Positions 1-6,032 are shown, counted from the stretch's first letter. The stretch: DNA of 7,515 nucleotides from an uncultured Clostridia bacterium (GCA_937907305.1 CALERQ010000181.1:1-7515), one strand, 5' to 3'. Notes: generated by a model from the sequence alone, not told the origin. Made by a program: numbers and translations.

Positions 1-113
1 TTACACCACTTTCCACACACAAATTTGGAGGGTGATGGTGTAAGTGAAATGGCTGAAAAGCTCTTGACTAAGCGGGGTTGCGGTCTTTCGTTTGATTATA
101 GGAGGAAATCACA
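1..113 (+). promoter_or_regulatory. Leader of surface gene A (3' part, cut by window edge)
   Basis: This untranslated leader is identical, base for base, to those directly before genes C and D. It holds a long hairpin: TTACACCA (1-8) pairs with TGGTGTAA (36-43), and the inner arms CTTTCCA (9-15) and TGGAGGG (26-32) pair with two G-U wobbles. A second small hairpin, GGCT-GAAA-AGCT, follows. The ribosome site AGGAGG lies at 100-105, eight bases before the ATG. The upstream part of the element seen in the other copies (the CATTGTGATTT box) should fall roughly 55-65 bases left of this window. Confidence 0.7.
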
Positions 114-1178
114 ATGAAAAAAGTACTCGCACTGGTACTGGCTGTCATCATGGTTTGCACCATGGCTATGGCTGCTAATCTGAATACTGATACTAAGACC
201 ACTGGTTACACCGTCATCTCTGTTGGCGAAAGTGATAGTGCTGTTGCTGCTATTGAGTTTACCTATGCTGACGACTTTGATTTCGATGAGACCTATGTAC
301 TCACTCTGAATAAGGAGTATTTTGATGCCGCTGGCGTAACAGTTCCTACTGGGAAAACCCTGAAGGATGTTGCTACAGTGTCTGGTCTGAACGGCGTTTG
401 GGCCAAGGATGGTAATGCTTACTATCTGGTAATCCCGGTAGCTGATAAGGCTTTGGATGGTAAGGCTGACTTCACCGTTGGTTCTTTCACCATCAAAATG
501 GATGCAACCAATTATGCCGAGTTTAGTGCCAAGGATGGCAAGGTTGTAATGACCAAGCTGGTCGTTGGCGGCCTGAACAAGGCTGTTGTAGCTGTTGGCG
601 AAAAGAATGCCAAGGCTCTGGATGCCGCCTATGATGTAGGTTTCAAAGCCAGTGAGACTTTTGCTGGCGCTAATGGCTGGTATGTCACCAAGAATGGTGC
701 AATCGACAAGTATCCGATCACTGGTCTCCTTACTCTGTCTGTTCCCGCCAAGACCTATTTCAAGTTCACTAAGAACGCTGACTCTGCTGCCCCCGTTCTC
801 AAGACTACTGGCAACTATCAGGATTCCGCAACTATCATTGGTGCTACCGTTACTGCCGGTTCCTTGACTCTTACTGTTCCCGGCGATAAGGATACCATCA
901 TCTATGGTCTGGACAAGAATGGTAAACTGTATGCTAATCCCACCACTCTGGTTGTAACTGCTGACGCTAACGGCGTTGAGACTGGTGCCTGGACTGTTAC
1001 CGGCACTTCCATCATGAATGTTGCAATCTTTGCAAAAGCTGAGACCATCGCCACTACTGGCACCACCCCCGGCACCACCACCAACCCCGGCACTGGCGCT
1101 AACGATGTTGTTGGCGTAGCCGCTGCCCTGGCTGTTGTTGCTCTGGTTTCCGGCGCTGCCATCTCCCTGAAGAAATAA
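114..1178 (+). CDS. Surface gene A: secreted, probably sortase-anchored protein
   Basis: The 354-residue product has a Sec signal peptide at residues 1-20 (two lysines, hydrophobic stretch, A-M-A cleavage site). The extracellular core runs from 21 to about 310, followed by a Thr/Gly/Pro linker. Residues 324-354 form a sorting signal: NPGTG, a hydrophobic helix and a terminal KK. NPxTG followed by a membrane segment and positive tail is the pattern of sortase substrates, so wall anchoring is likely, but no sortase is in the window. The core is Val/Thr/Ala/Asp-rich and beta-strand-like; I recognise no domain. It differs strongly from the cores of genes B-D although leader, signal and tail are nearly the same, as expected after a core exchange. 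Codon use favours GCT, GTT and AAG, suggesting high expression. The start is set by AGGAGG eight bases upstream and identity with the paralogs. Confidence 0.9.
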   Translation: MKKVLALVLAVIMVCTMAMAANLNTDTKTTGYTVISVGESDSAVAAIEFTYADDFDFDETYVLTLNKEYFDAAGVTVPTGKTLKDVATVSGLNGVWAKDGNAYYLVIPVADKALDGKADFTVGSFTIKMDATNYAEFSAKDGKVVMTKLVVGGLNKAVVAVGEKNAKALDAAYDVGFKASETFAGANGWYVTKNGAIDKYPITGLLTLSVPAKTYFKFTKNADSAAPVLKTTGNYQDSATIIGATVTAGSLTLTVPGDKDTIIYGLDKNGKLYANPTTLVVTADANGVETGAWTVTGTSIMNVAIFAKAETIATTGTTPGTTTNPGTGANDVVGVAAALAVVALVSGAAISLKK

Positions 1179-1181
1179 GTT

Positions 1182-1213
1182 AAGCTACCGCTTGCTTGTA
1201 TCTCACTGAGATA
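1182..1213 (+). other. Two small 3'UTR hairpins of gene A
   Basis: Two short perfect hairpins lie between the stop codon and the terminator: AAGC-TACC-GCTT (1182-1193) and TATCTC-ACT-GAGATA (1199-1213). The same positions after genes B and C also form hairpins, with changed loops or arms. They may protect the 3' end of the mRNA; function is inferred only. Confidence 0.5.
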
Positions 1214-1225
1214 AAACCAAATTCA

Positions 1226-1259
1226 CCCCCCGGTTTCTCCAGCCGGGGGGCTTTCTTTT
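1226..1259 (+). terminator. Rho-independent terminator of gene A
   Basis: A perfect 8-bp GC stem, CCCCCCGG (1226-1233) with CCGGGGGG (1243-1250), has a nine-base loop and is followed by CTTTCTTTT. The same stem and loop end genes B and C. It separates gene A from mazF, so mazF needs its own promoter. Confidence 0.9.
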
Positions 1260-1296
1260 GGCCGCACCAAATTCTCCCCATGGGCATAGGATGCAC

Positions 1297-1320
1297 CGGG
1301 CAGGCGGTATAATTTGCCCG
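1297..1320 (+). promoter_or_regulatory. Candidate mazF promoter with overlapping inverted repeat
   Basis: A consensus -10 box TATAAT lies at 1308-1313, about 57 bases before the proposed mazF start. It sits inside a perfect 6-bp inverted repeat, CGGGCA (1297-1302) and TGCCCG (1315-1320). I see no good -35 box at the proper spacing (CATAGG at 1285-1290 is poor). A repressor bound to the repeat would cover the promoter, an inferred arrangement. Confidence 0.45.
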
Positions 1321-1369
1321 CAGGGCGCCAAAACTAAGGATGAAACCAAAGCCCGGGGGAGTGATAAAT

Positions 1370-1729
1370 TTGACCATCAAGCGCGGCGATATCTACTACG
1401 CCGATCTGAGTCCGGTGGTGGGCAGCGAGCAGGGTGGGGTGCGTCCTGTACTCATTGTGCAAAATGATGTGGGCAATCGATACAGCCCCACCGTCATTGC
1501 GGCAGCCATCACCAGCCAGCACGATAAGGCCAACCTGCCCACACACATCCAGGTGCAGGGCAACGCCAGCGGCCTTACGCGGGATTCCATTGTTCTGCTG
1601 GAGCAGATCCGCACGATTGATAAAAAGCGGCTGAAGGAGCGCATGGGCCGGCTGGATGACACCAGCATGGCGGAGATCGACACGGCGCTGTCTATCAGCT
1701 TTGGCCTGGGGCGGGGCGGCACTACATAG
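1370..1729 (+). CDS. mazF: MazF/NdoA-type mRNA interferase (toxin)
   Basis: The product, 119 residues from the TTG start, is an endoribonuclease of the MazF/PemK family that cuts mRNA at short specific sites in the cytoplasm. It opens with KRGDIYYADLSPVVGSEQGG and continues with the family signatures RPVLIVQND and LLEQIRTIDKKRL. Counting from TTG places the catalytic residues at Arg25 and Thr48, as in Bacillus subtilis MazF, which is 116 residues long. The TTG has a ribosome site (GGGGGAG, 1355-1361) at good spacing. An in-frame ATG at 1340 would add ten residues but has no ribosome site. No MazE-like antitoxin gene fits in the 110 bases upstream. In B. subtilis the order is alrA-ndoAI-ndoA; here alr is over 3 kb away on the other strand. 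The gene looks more GC-rich than its surface-protein neighbours and lies between their inverted 3' ends. Confidence 0.93.
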   Translation: MTIKRGDIYYADLSPVVGSEQGGVRPVLIVQNDVGNRYSPTVIAAAITSQHDKANLPTHIQVQGNASGLTRDSIVLLEQIRTIDKKRLKERMGRLDDTSMAEIDTALSISFGLGRGGTT

Positions 1730-1753
1730 TGCGCCCGCCTGCGGCAGAGAATA

Positions 1754-1786
1754 CAGCAAAGCCCCCCGGCTGGAGAAACCGGGGGG
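1754..1786 (-). terminator. Rho-independent terminator of gene B
   Basis: The 8-bp stem (arms 1762-1769 and 1779-1786) is the inverted copy of the terminators after A and C. On the minus strand it is followed by CTTTGCTG, a weaker T tract than the other two. Read from the plus strand the same stem may also stop mazF transcripts, as no separate mazF terminator is visible. Confidence 0.8.
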
Positions 1787-1795
1787 TGATTGTTT

Positions 1796-1826
1796 ATCTC
1801 GGTGAGATTTAAGTGAGCCTAAGGCT
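1796..1826 (-). other. Two small 3'UTR hairpins of gene B
   Basis: On the minus strand the stop codon is followed by AGCC-TTA-GGCT (1816-1826) and then ATCTC-ACC-GAGAT (1796-1808). The first differs in sequence from the AAGC-TACC-GCTT hairpin after genes A and C but keeps position and fold. The second keeps its arms and changes the loop. Confidence 0.45.
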
Positions 1827-1830
1827 TAGC

Positions 1831-3012
1831 TTATTTCTTCAGGGAGATGGCAGCGCCGGAAACCAGGGCAACAACAGCCAGGGCAGCAGCTACGCCAACT
1901 ACATCGTTAGCGCCGGTGCCGGGGTTGGTGGTGGTAGTGGTGCCGGTGGTAACATTGGTGGCAGTCATAGCCTTGTCGGCAACAATAACAGCACCAGTGA
2001 TCTTAGCGGTAGCGGTCAGAACACCATTCTCATCGAACTTGGCGCCCAGGTTGGTCAGAGTGCCATCAGCATTGACCATGTAGAGGGCAGCGCCTTCCTT
2101 CTGCTTGTCAACAGTGATCTTAACAGCCTTGTTGGGAACTACAGCACCGCCGAGAATGCCGGTAACGGTAACATCGTTGGTGATGATTTCGCTCTGCAGA
2201 GCCTTGGTCAACTTGGTCAGGTCATAGGTCGGAACTGCGCTGAAAATTACCTTCTCGCCAGCCTTCAGACTATAAGCGATCTTACCGCCTTCAGTAGTGG
2301 TAGCTACATCCATAGTGGCATCGTCGCCAACGCTCTGCTTCTTAACGGTGTAAAGAGTATCGCTTGCAGCAGGAATAGAGGAAGTAGTATACAGGGTATC
2401 GGTGGGACGGCCATAGTTGAATACCAGATAGAACTTGCCCCAGCCTTCAAAATCGTGGTTGATGGTGGTAAAGTCACAAACACTCTCGGTAGGAGTGGCA
2501 ATATTCTTTACGAGGTCACCAAGATGGTCAGCCTGCGCAAAAGCATATACCATAGTGCCATCGGCAGTCTTCTTAGCAAACTTGTATACCTTAGAACCAT
2601 CAATAGCGTACTTGGTAACAGTTACTTTGGAGATGATGATATCAGCAGTATCATCCAGGACAGCGGTCTCGCTGGCTTTAGTGGTGATAACATACTTATA
2701 AGTGGTGGTACCATTTTCAATAACCTTAGCCCAGCCTTTGGAAGCAACAAGATCAGCGCCCTTTTCGAACTCTACCTCAACCTTGTTCTTCTCGGGAGCA
2801 AAGGTGTTGTCCTTATTCAGAACAGCTTTGTTACCATCAAGGTCCAGATCCTCAAGAGAGAAGATGATGGACTGACCAGGGGTGATGAAACGATAATTGG
2901 CATTAACAGTGGCATCGCCAGCAGTAGCAAGCTCAGTGCCGCCAACCTGAACAGCCATAGCCATGGTGCAAACCATGATGACAGCCAGTACCAGTGCGAG
3001 TACTTTTTTCAT
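1831..3012 (-). CDS. Surface gene B: secreted, probably sortase-anchored protein
   Basis: The 393-residue paralog has the same signal peptide (1-20) and the same last 31 residues (NPGTG at 363-367, hydrophobic helix, KK) as its neighbours. The core resembles gene D most: both have a TPG(Q/E)SI segment, a VAS(K/Q)GW motif, YKYVITTKA, a DI(I/V)ISK strand, a YGR motif, LYTVK, and a C-terminal LGAKFD(E/D)NGVL block. Gene C shares VASQGW, SISK and YTVK. I do not recognise the domain family; it is probably a beta-rich extracellular fold. A (T/G)-rich linker precedes NPGTG. The gene is inverted relative to A, C and D: convergent with mazF, divergent from C. Its signal-peptide coding sequence is identical to that of A and D even at silent sites, suggesting gene conversion. 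Confidence 0.9.
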   Translation of the reverse strand: MKKVLALVLAVIMVCTMAMAVQVGGTELATAGDATVNANYRFITPGQSIIFSLEDLDLDGNKAVLNKDNTFAPEKNKVEVEFEKGADLVASKGWAKVIENGTTTYKYVITTKASETAVLDDTADIIISKVTVTKYAIDGSKVYKFAKKTADGTMVYAFAQADHLGDLVKNIATPTESVCDFTTINHDFEGWGKFYLVFNYGRPTDTLYTTSSIPAASDTLYTVKKQSVGDDATMDVATTTEGGKIAYSLKAGEKVIFSAVPTYDLTKLTKALQSEIITNDVTVTGILGGAVVPNKAVKITVDKQKEGAALYMVNADGTLTNLGAKFDENGVLTATAKITGAVIVADKAMTATNVTTGTTTTTNPGTGANDVVGVAAALAVVALVSGAAISLKK

Positions 3013-3190
3013 TGTGATTTCCTCCTATAATCAAACGAAAGGCCGTAACCCCGCTTAATCAGTGGCTTTTCGGCCACCTTTCCTACACCACCCACCCCTA
3101 AATTTGTGTGTAAAAAGTGGTGTAAGTGGGGTATTCTTTTGGCTTGTGGTAAGGCACTCTCAGCATCTGTGCAAACCACAAATCACAATG
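3010..3190 (-). promoter_or_regulatory. Structured leader of gene B with start-codon complement
   Basis: Read on the minus strand, the box CATTGTGATTT (3180-3190 of the window) is the exact complement of AAATCACAATG, which covers the spacer and start codon (3010-3020); 159 bases lie between. Inside are the long hairpin CTTACACCA/TGGTGTAGG (arms near 3118-3126 and 3082-3090) and a perfect small hairpin GTGGC-CGAAAA-GCCAC (3062-3077). This copy has diverged from those of A, C and D, yet several changes preserve pairing. The function as an RNA regulator is inferred. Confidence 0.55.
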
Positions 3191-3252
3191 TTTTTGCTCC
3201 GCTTTTCACCCAATATGGCCCAGATTAATCCACATAATATGCAAAATAGAAA

Positions 3253-3276
3253 ATTATACCGTTACCGAATTGTAAT
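3253..3276 (-). promoter_or_regulatory. Candidate distal promoter/operator of gene B
   Basis: On the minus strand a TTAC-N6-GTAA inverted repeat (3262-3275) is followed directly by a consensus TATAAT (3253-3258). The equivalent places before genes C and D hold TATTAT and CATTAT. No convincing -35 box is seen. If used, transcription would start well before the CATTGTGATTT box and include the whole structured leader. Confidence 0.35.
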
Positions 3277-3320
3277 ATTTACACTTAATTACAAAAATGA
3301 CTCTCTGTGTTTGCCTTTGG

Positions 3321-3363
3321 AGTGGTGTAGGCCTGCTGATGCCCAAAAAGTACTTACACCACT
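3321..3363. repeat. Inverted repeat at the centre of the B/C control region
   Basis: AGTGGTGTA (3321-3329) and TACACCACT (3355-3363) are perfect 9-bp inverted arms 25 bases apart. The right arm also overlaps a tighter repeat, ACACCA (3356-3361) with TGGTGT (3367-3372). These are the same words that build the leader hairpins, and they mark the point where the two opposite leader units meet. Confidence 0.65.
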
Positions 3364-3483
3364 TGATGGTGTGCTGTTTTTGCACAAAACTGGAAAGATT
3401 ACAAATTGGTAACGACAGTATTATCCATTTTGTATATTAACTGGGCGAATGAGGATATTATTGGGCGTAAAATTAGATAAAAA
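3345..3483 (+). repeat. Upstream repeat unit of gene C (copy also before gene D)
   Basis: This block closely matches 6103-6243. Shared parts include CTTACACCACTTG, GCTGTTTTTGCACAAAACTGG and ACTGGGCGAATGAGG. It contains a TTAC-N6-GTAA inverted repeat (3399-3412) followed by TATTAT (3419-3424), the candidate promoter. The conserved TTGGGC (3461-3466) lies 17 bases before CATTGT (3484-3489). A diverged version stands before gene B on the other strand. Confidence 0.7.
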
Positions 3484-3664
3484 CATTGTGATTTGTCATT
3501 CGCATGGATGCAATTACTGGCCCAATTCATCCACCAACTTCACCCCATTTACACCACTTTCCACACACAAATTTGGAGGGTGATGGTGTAAGTGAAATGG
3601 CTGAAAAGCTCTTGACTAAGCGGGGTTGCGGTCTTTCGTTTGATTATAGGAGGAAATCACAATG
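3484..3664 (+). promoter_or_regulatory. Structured leader of gene C with start-codon complement
   Basis: CATTGTGATTT (3484-3494) is the exact complement of AAATCACAATG (3654-3664), which contains the start codon; the gap is 159 bases. The enclosed long hairpin has arms TTTACACCA/TGGTGTAAG (3548-3556, 3584-3592). CCCC just before it can pair with GGGG of AAGCGGGG just after the second hairpin. Bases 3497-3540 differ from the matching 44 bases in the B and D leaders, which agree with each other. The ribosome site AGGAGG is at 3648-3653. Confidence 0.55.
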
Positions 3665-3714
3665 AAAAAAGTACTCGCACTGGTACTGGCTGTCATCATG
3701 GTTTGCACCATGGC
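3549..3714 (+). repeat. 5' cassette repeat (copies at 1-166 and 6309-6474)
   Basis: About 166 bases covering the proximal leader, ribosome site and signal-peptide codons are identical in genes A, C and D. Gene B shares the last ~30 leader bases and the whole signal-peptide coding part on the minus strand. Identity stops almost exactly at the signal cleavage site, where the variable cores begin. Gene C already differs in its last signal codons (AFA instead of AMA). Confidence 0.85.
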
Positions 3715-4813
3715 GTTTGCAGCTAATGTCGTAAATGCTGGGACTATCGTTATTGGCGGCGGCAATGCTTCCACCACTCCTGGCGAAACCTATAATCAGT
3801 TGGTCCCCGGTTCTACCCTGACTGTTAAGTTTAATGACGGCACTAAGTTCTATACCGAGGGCACTGGCGCTAATGAAAAGCTGGTTCCTGCAAAGAACAC
3901 TGTTACTGTAACCTTCTCTAAAGGTGCTGAGTGGGTTGCTTCTCAGGGTTGGGTTCAGGTTAAAAATGTTAACACCAATGGTAGCACCGTTAGTGTTGGC
4001 TCTGGCGAAAATGTAAAATACTATGAGTATCAGATTACTCTGAAGCAGGACTATACCAAGGCTTATGATGAGAAGGTCTGCGACCTTTCTATCTCCAAGA
4101 TTACCCTGCGTGCTGATGGTTATGCTGAGAATACTCAGTTTGCGGAAACCAACACCAGCAAAATTGTATTTGGTGTAGGCTATAAGACCGCTGATATTGC
4201 TGTTGCCTTTGATGCCAACGGCGTTCTCACCGCTCCCACTGCCGGCAACCTTGAGAATGGTACAATCTACACTGTTAAATCTATTACTGTTGGTAATAAG
4301 GCTACCAGTACTGCAACTGCCAGCAAGTCTTATCCTGCTGTCGGTGGCACTGGTATGACTGCTGACATCGCCTTGGCTGTTGGTCAGAAGATGCTGTATG
4401 TCGCTTCTGCAAATGGTGTAAGCTTTGTCGAGGGTGTTGACAAGGGTTACAAGGAGGCTGAACTCGTTGCGTCTACTACTAAGGGCTTCAACGAATTCAA
4501 TACTACTGCTAAGGTAGTATTCAATCAGGGTGCTGCAAATGCAGACAAGGTTTACAATGTCTATGCCAAGGATCTGTCTGGCAAGGTCACCAAGCTGGCT
4601 GCTACTCTGGACCGTGGTGTTCTGACCTTTAATGTTCCTGCGCTTTCTGCTTTCATCATCACCACTGGTAGCGTAACTGCCACTGCTGTTGAACCCGCTA
4701 CCCCCGGCACCACCACCAACCCCGGCACCGGCGCTAACGATGTTGTTGGCGTAGCTGCTGCCCTGGCTGTTGTTGCCCTGGTTTCCGGCGCTGCCATCTC
4801 CCTGAAGAAATAA
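3662..4813 (+). CDS. Surface gene C: secreted, probably sortase-anchored protein
   Basis: The 383-residue paralog has the shared signal peptide, here ending A-F-A (residues 18-20), and the shared sorting tail at 353-383 (NPGTG, hydrophobic segment, KK). The core is moderately like B and D: a VPGSTLTV start region, KNTVTVTFSKGAEWVASQGW near 80-100, a DLSISKITL strand, GTIYTVK around the middle, and a PALSAFIIT strand before the linker. Aromatic and Thr/Val-rich alternation suggests beta-sandwich domains, but I do not recognise a named family. It is divergent from B and convergent with alr, with the shared terminator between. Codon choice matches genes A, B and D and suggests strong expression. 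Its role at the cell surface (adhesion, coat, or phage or host contact) cannot be told from sequence. Confidence 0.9.
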   Translation: MKKVLALVLAVIMVCTMAFAANVVNAGTIVIGGGNASTTPGETYNQLVPGSTLTVKFNDGTKFYTEGTGANEKLVPAKNTVTVTFSKGAEWVASQGWVQVKNVNTNGSTVSVGSGENVKYYEYQITLKQDYTKAYDEKVCDLSISKITLRADGYAENTQFAETNTSKIVFGVGYKTADIAVAFDANGVLTAPTAGNLENGTIYTVKSITVGNKATSTATASKSYPAVGGTGMTADIALAVGQKMLYVASANGVSFVEGVDKGYKEAELVASTTKGFNEFNTTAKVVFNQGAANADKVYNVYAKDLSGKVTKLAATLDRGVLTFNVPALSAFIITTGSVTATAVEPATPGTTTNPGTGANDVVGVAAALAVVALVSGAAISLKK

Positions 4814-4816
4814 GTT

Positions 4817-4849
4817 AAGCTACCGCTTGCTTGTATCTCCTAAGAGATA
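4817..4849 (+). other. Two small 3'UTR hairpins of gene C
   Basis: AAGC-TACC-GCTT (4817-4828) is identical to the one after gene A. TATCTC-CTAA-GAGATA (4834-4849) has the same arms as in gene A but a different loop of a different length. Confidence 0.5.
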
Positions 4850-4857
4850 AACAATCA

Positions 4858-4890
4858 CCCCCCGGTTTCTCCAGCCGGGGGGCTTTCTTT
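4858..4890 (+). terminator. Rho-independent terminator of gene C
   Basis: The stem CCCCCCGG (4858-4865)/CCGGGGGG (4875-4882) is followed by CTTTCTTT. It ends nine bases from the alr stop codon, so the stem may also serve convergent alr transcripts, although the minus-strand side has only a poor T tract. Confidence 0.88.
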
Positions 4891-4898
4891 ATGCTTGG

Positions 4899-6032
4899 TT
4901 ATTCGGTTATCACGCGCGGCACGCGCTTGGAGATGCCGCAGATGATCTCGTAATTGACAGTGCCTGCCCAGCGTGCCATATCGTCAAAGGTGACGCTCTC
5001 ATCGCCCTCGCTGCCGGCTACCACCGCGATATCCCCCATGCAGGCCTCCGGGATGTCGGTGACATCCAGCATCAGCTGGTCCATGCACACCCGGCCAATG
5101 ACCGGCGCGCGCTTGCCGTGCAGCAGCATCTCGGCGCGGTTGCTTAGGGAGCGGGGATAACCATCGGCGTAGCCAATGGCCACCGTGGCAATGCGGCGTG
5201 GGGTGGGCGCGGTGTACTGGCGGCCATAGCTCACCGTGGCCCCGGCGGGAATCTCCTTGACCATGGAAACCACTGTATACAGCGACATGGCCGGGCGGAC
5301 ATCCAGCAGGGCCTTCATGCAGGGATCGGGGTCCAGGCCGTACTGCGAGAGCCCCAGTCGGCACATATCCAGGTGATAGGCCGGGTGCAGCAATGTGCCG
5401 GCGGAATTGCAGCAATGGCGCAGCCCCACATTTACTCCATCGGCCTGCAGGCGGTTGCACACCTCCATAAAGAGGGTGAACTGCCGCTCGGTAAAGGCCA
5501 TGCTCACTGCGGTGTCCTCATCCGCCACGGCAAAGTGGGTAAAGATGCCGGTGATGTGCAGGCTGCCGCTCTGCGCCAGCTTTTCCACCATTGGTACGGT
5601 ATTCTCGTTTTCGGCGTCAAAGCCCAGACGGCTCATGCCGGTATCGATCTTCACATGGCAATCCACCACGCAGCCAGCTTTGGCGGCCTCCGCCGCTAAT
5701 TGCAGCGCGTATTCCTCGCTGAACAGCGTTTGGGTGATGGTATTGCTGGCCAAAATAGGGGCCGCGGCGGGATCGGTATAGCCCAGCACCAGGATGGGCC
5801 GGTAGATGCCCTGGCGGCGCAGATCCAATGCCTCCTCCATCGTGGCCACACCGAACCAATCGGCGCCGTCTTTTTGCAGTTGGCCCGCCACCGTGGCCGC
5901 GCCATGGCCATAGCCATCGGCCTTTACAATGGCCAAATAGCGGCAGCCGGGGCTGAGAAACCGGCGGATGCAGTGATAATTGTGAGAAAGAGCGGCCAGA
6001 TCAATAGCCGCCCAACAGCGTTTGTAATCCAT
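4899..6032 (-). CDS. alr: Alanine racemase
   Basis: The 377-residue cytoplasmic PLP enzyme converts L-alanine to D-alanine for peptidoglycan. The N-terminal barrel carries the PLP lysine in AIVKADGYGHG (Lys37). MSRLGF supplies the conserved Arg135, and H166, N209-S210 and CRLGLSQYG line the cofactor site. The C-terminal domain has the second catalytic base in AIGYADGYPR (Tyr288) and the CMDQ substrate loop (316-319). Length is usual for the family and no key residue is missing. The start has GGGGAGG (6040-6046) at good spacing. The gene looks GC-richer than the surface genes and resembles mazF in composition, consistent with both being older backbone genes. It is divergent from gene D and convergent with gene C. 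If it is the only racemase, losing it by recombination between flanking repeats would be harmful. Confidence 0.97.
   Translation of the reverse strand: MDYKRCWAAIDLAALSHNYHCIRRFLSPGCRYLAIVKADGYGHGAATVAGQLQKDGADWFGVATMEEALDLRRQGIYRPILVLGYTDPAAAPILASNTITQTLFSEEYALQLAAEAAKAGCVVDCHVKIDTGMSRLGFDAENENTVPMVEKLAQSGSLHITGIFTHFAVADEDTAVSMAFTERQFTLFMEVCNRLQADGVNVGLRHCCNSAGTLLHPAYHLDMCRLGLSQYGLDPDPCMKALLDVRPAMSLYTVVSMVKEIPAGATVSYGRQYTAPTPRRIATVAIGYADGYPRSLSNRAEMLLHGKRAPVIGRVCMDQLMLDVTDIPEACMGDIAVVAGSEGDESVTFDDMARWAGTVNYEIICGISKRVPRVITE

Larger units (their letters stand above)
3013..3661. promoter_or_regulatory. Divergent control region between genes B and C
   Basis: This 649-bp stretch has no credible gene. 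It consists of two head-to-head leader units, one per flanking gene, meeting near 3321-3363. Each unit has, from outside inward: ribosome site, small hairpin, long TTACACCA hairpin, the CATTGTGATTT box, a conserved TTGGG element, and an AT-rich part with a TTAC-N6-GTAA inverted repeat. The central part is AT-rich compared with alr and mazF. The 116-codon open frame at 3062-3412 runs across these elements and is not supported as a gene. Confidence 0.75.
4700..4890 (+). repeat. 3' cassette repeat (copies at 1065-1259, 1754-1940 inverted, 7467-7515 cut)
   Basis: The linker, sorting-signal codons, stop, small hairpins and terminator form a nearly identical unit at the end of each surface gene. 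Differences are mostly single silent changes plus short changes in hairpin loops. Copies after A and C are direct, that of B is inverted. Confidence 0.85.

Noticed and set aside
65..93. TTGACT in the proximal leader as a -35 box
   Set aside because: No -10 box lies 16-18 bases on, and a start there would fall at the ribosome site. Gene B has CTGATT instead.
9..110. UUUCC of the long hairpin pairing with GGAAA of the ribosome-site region
   Set aside because: Only five bases pair and gene B has lost the match.
114..173. Cys15 of the signal peptide as a lipoprotein site
   Set aside because: The residues before Cys (I-M-V) do not fit a lipobox, and Cys lies inside the hydrophobic stretch, before a good A-x-A site.
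1723..1727. UACAU at the mazF stop codon, the known target of Bacillus MazF, as self-cleavage control
   Set aside because: A five-base match in a 360-base gene is likely by chance, and this enzyme's specificity is unknown.
1847..2083. Open frames antisense to the sorting-signal coding part (also 902-1162 and 4561-4797)
   Set aside because: They recur only because the 3' cassette is repeated; they are shadows of the surface genes.
3062..3412. A 116-codon open frame in the B/C intergenic region
   Set aside because: It runs through the leader hairpins and repeat words of both flanking genes, has no good ribosome site, and its composition does not look protein-coding.
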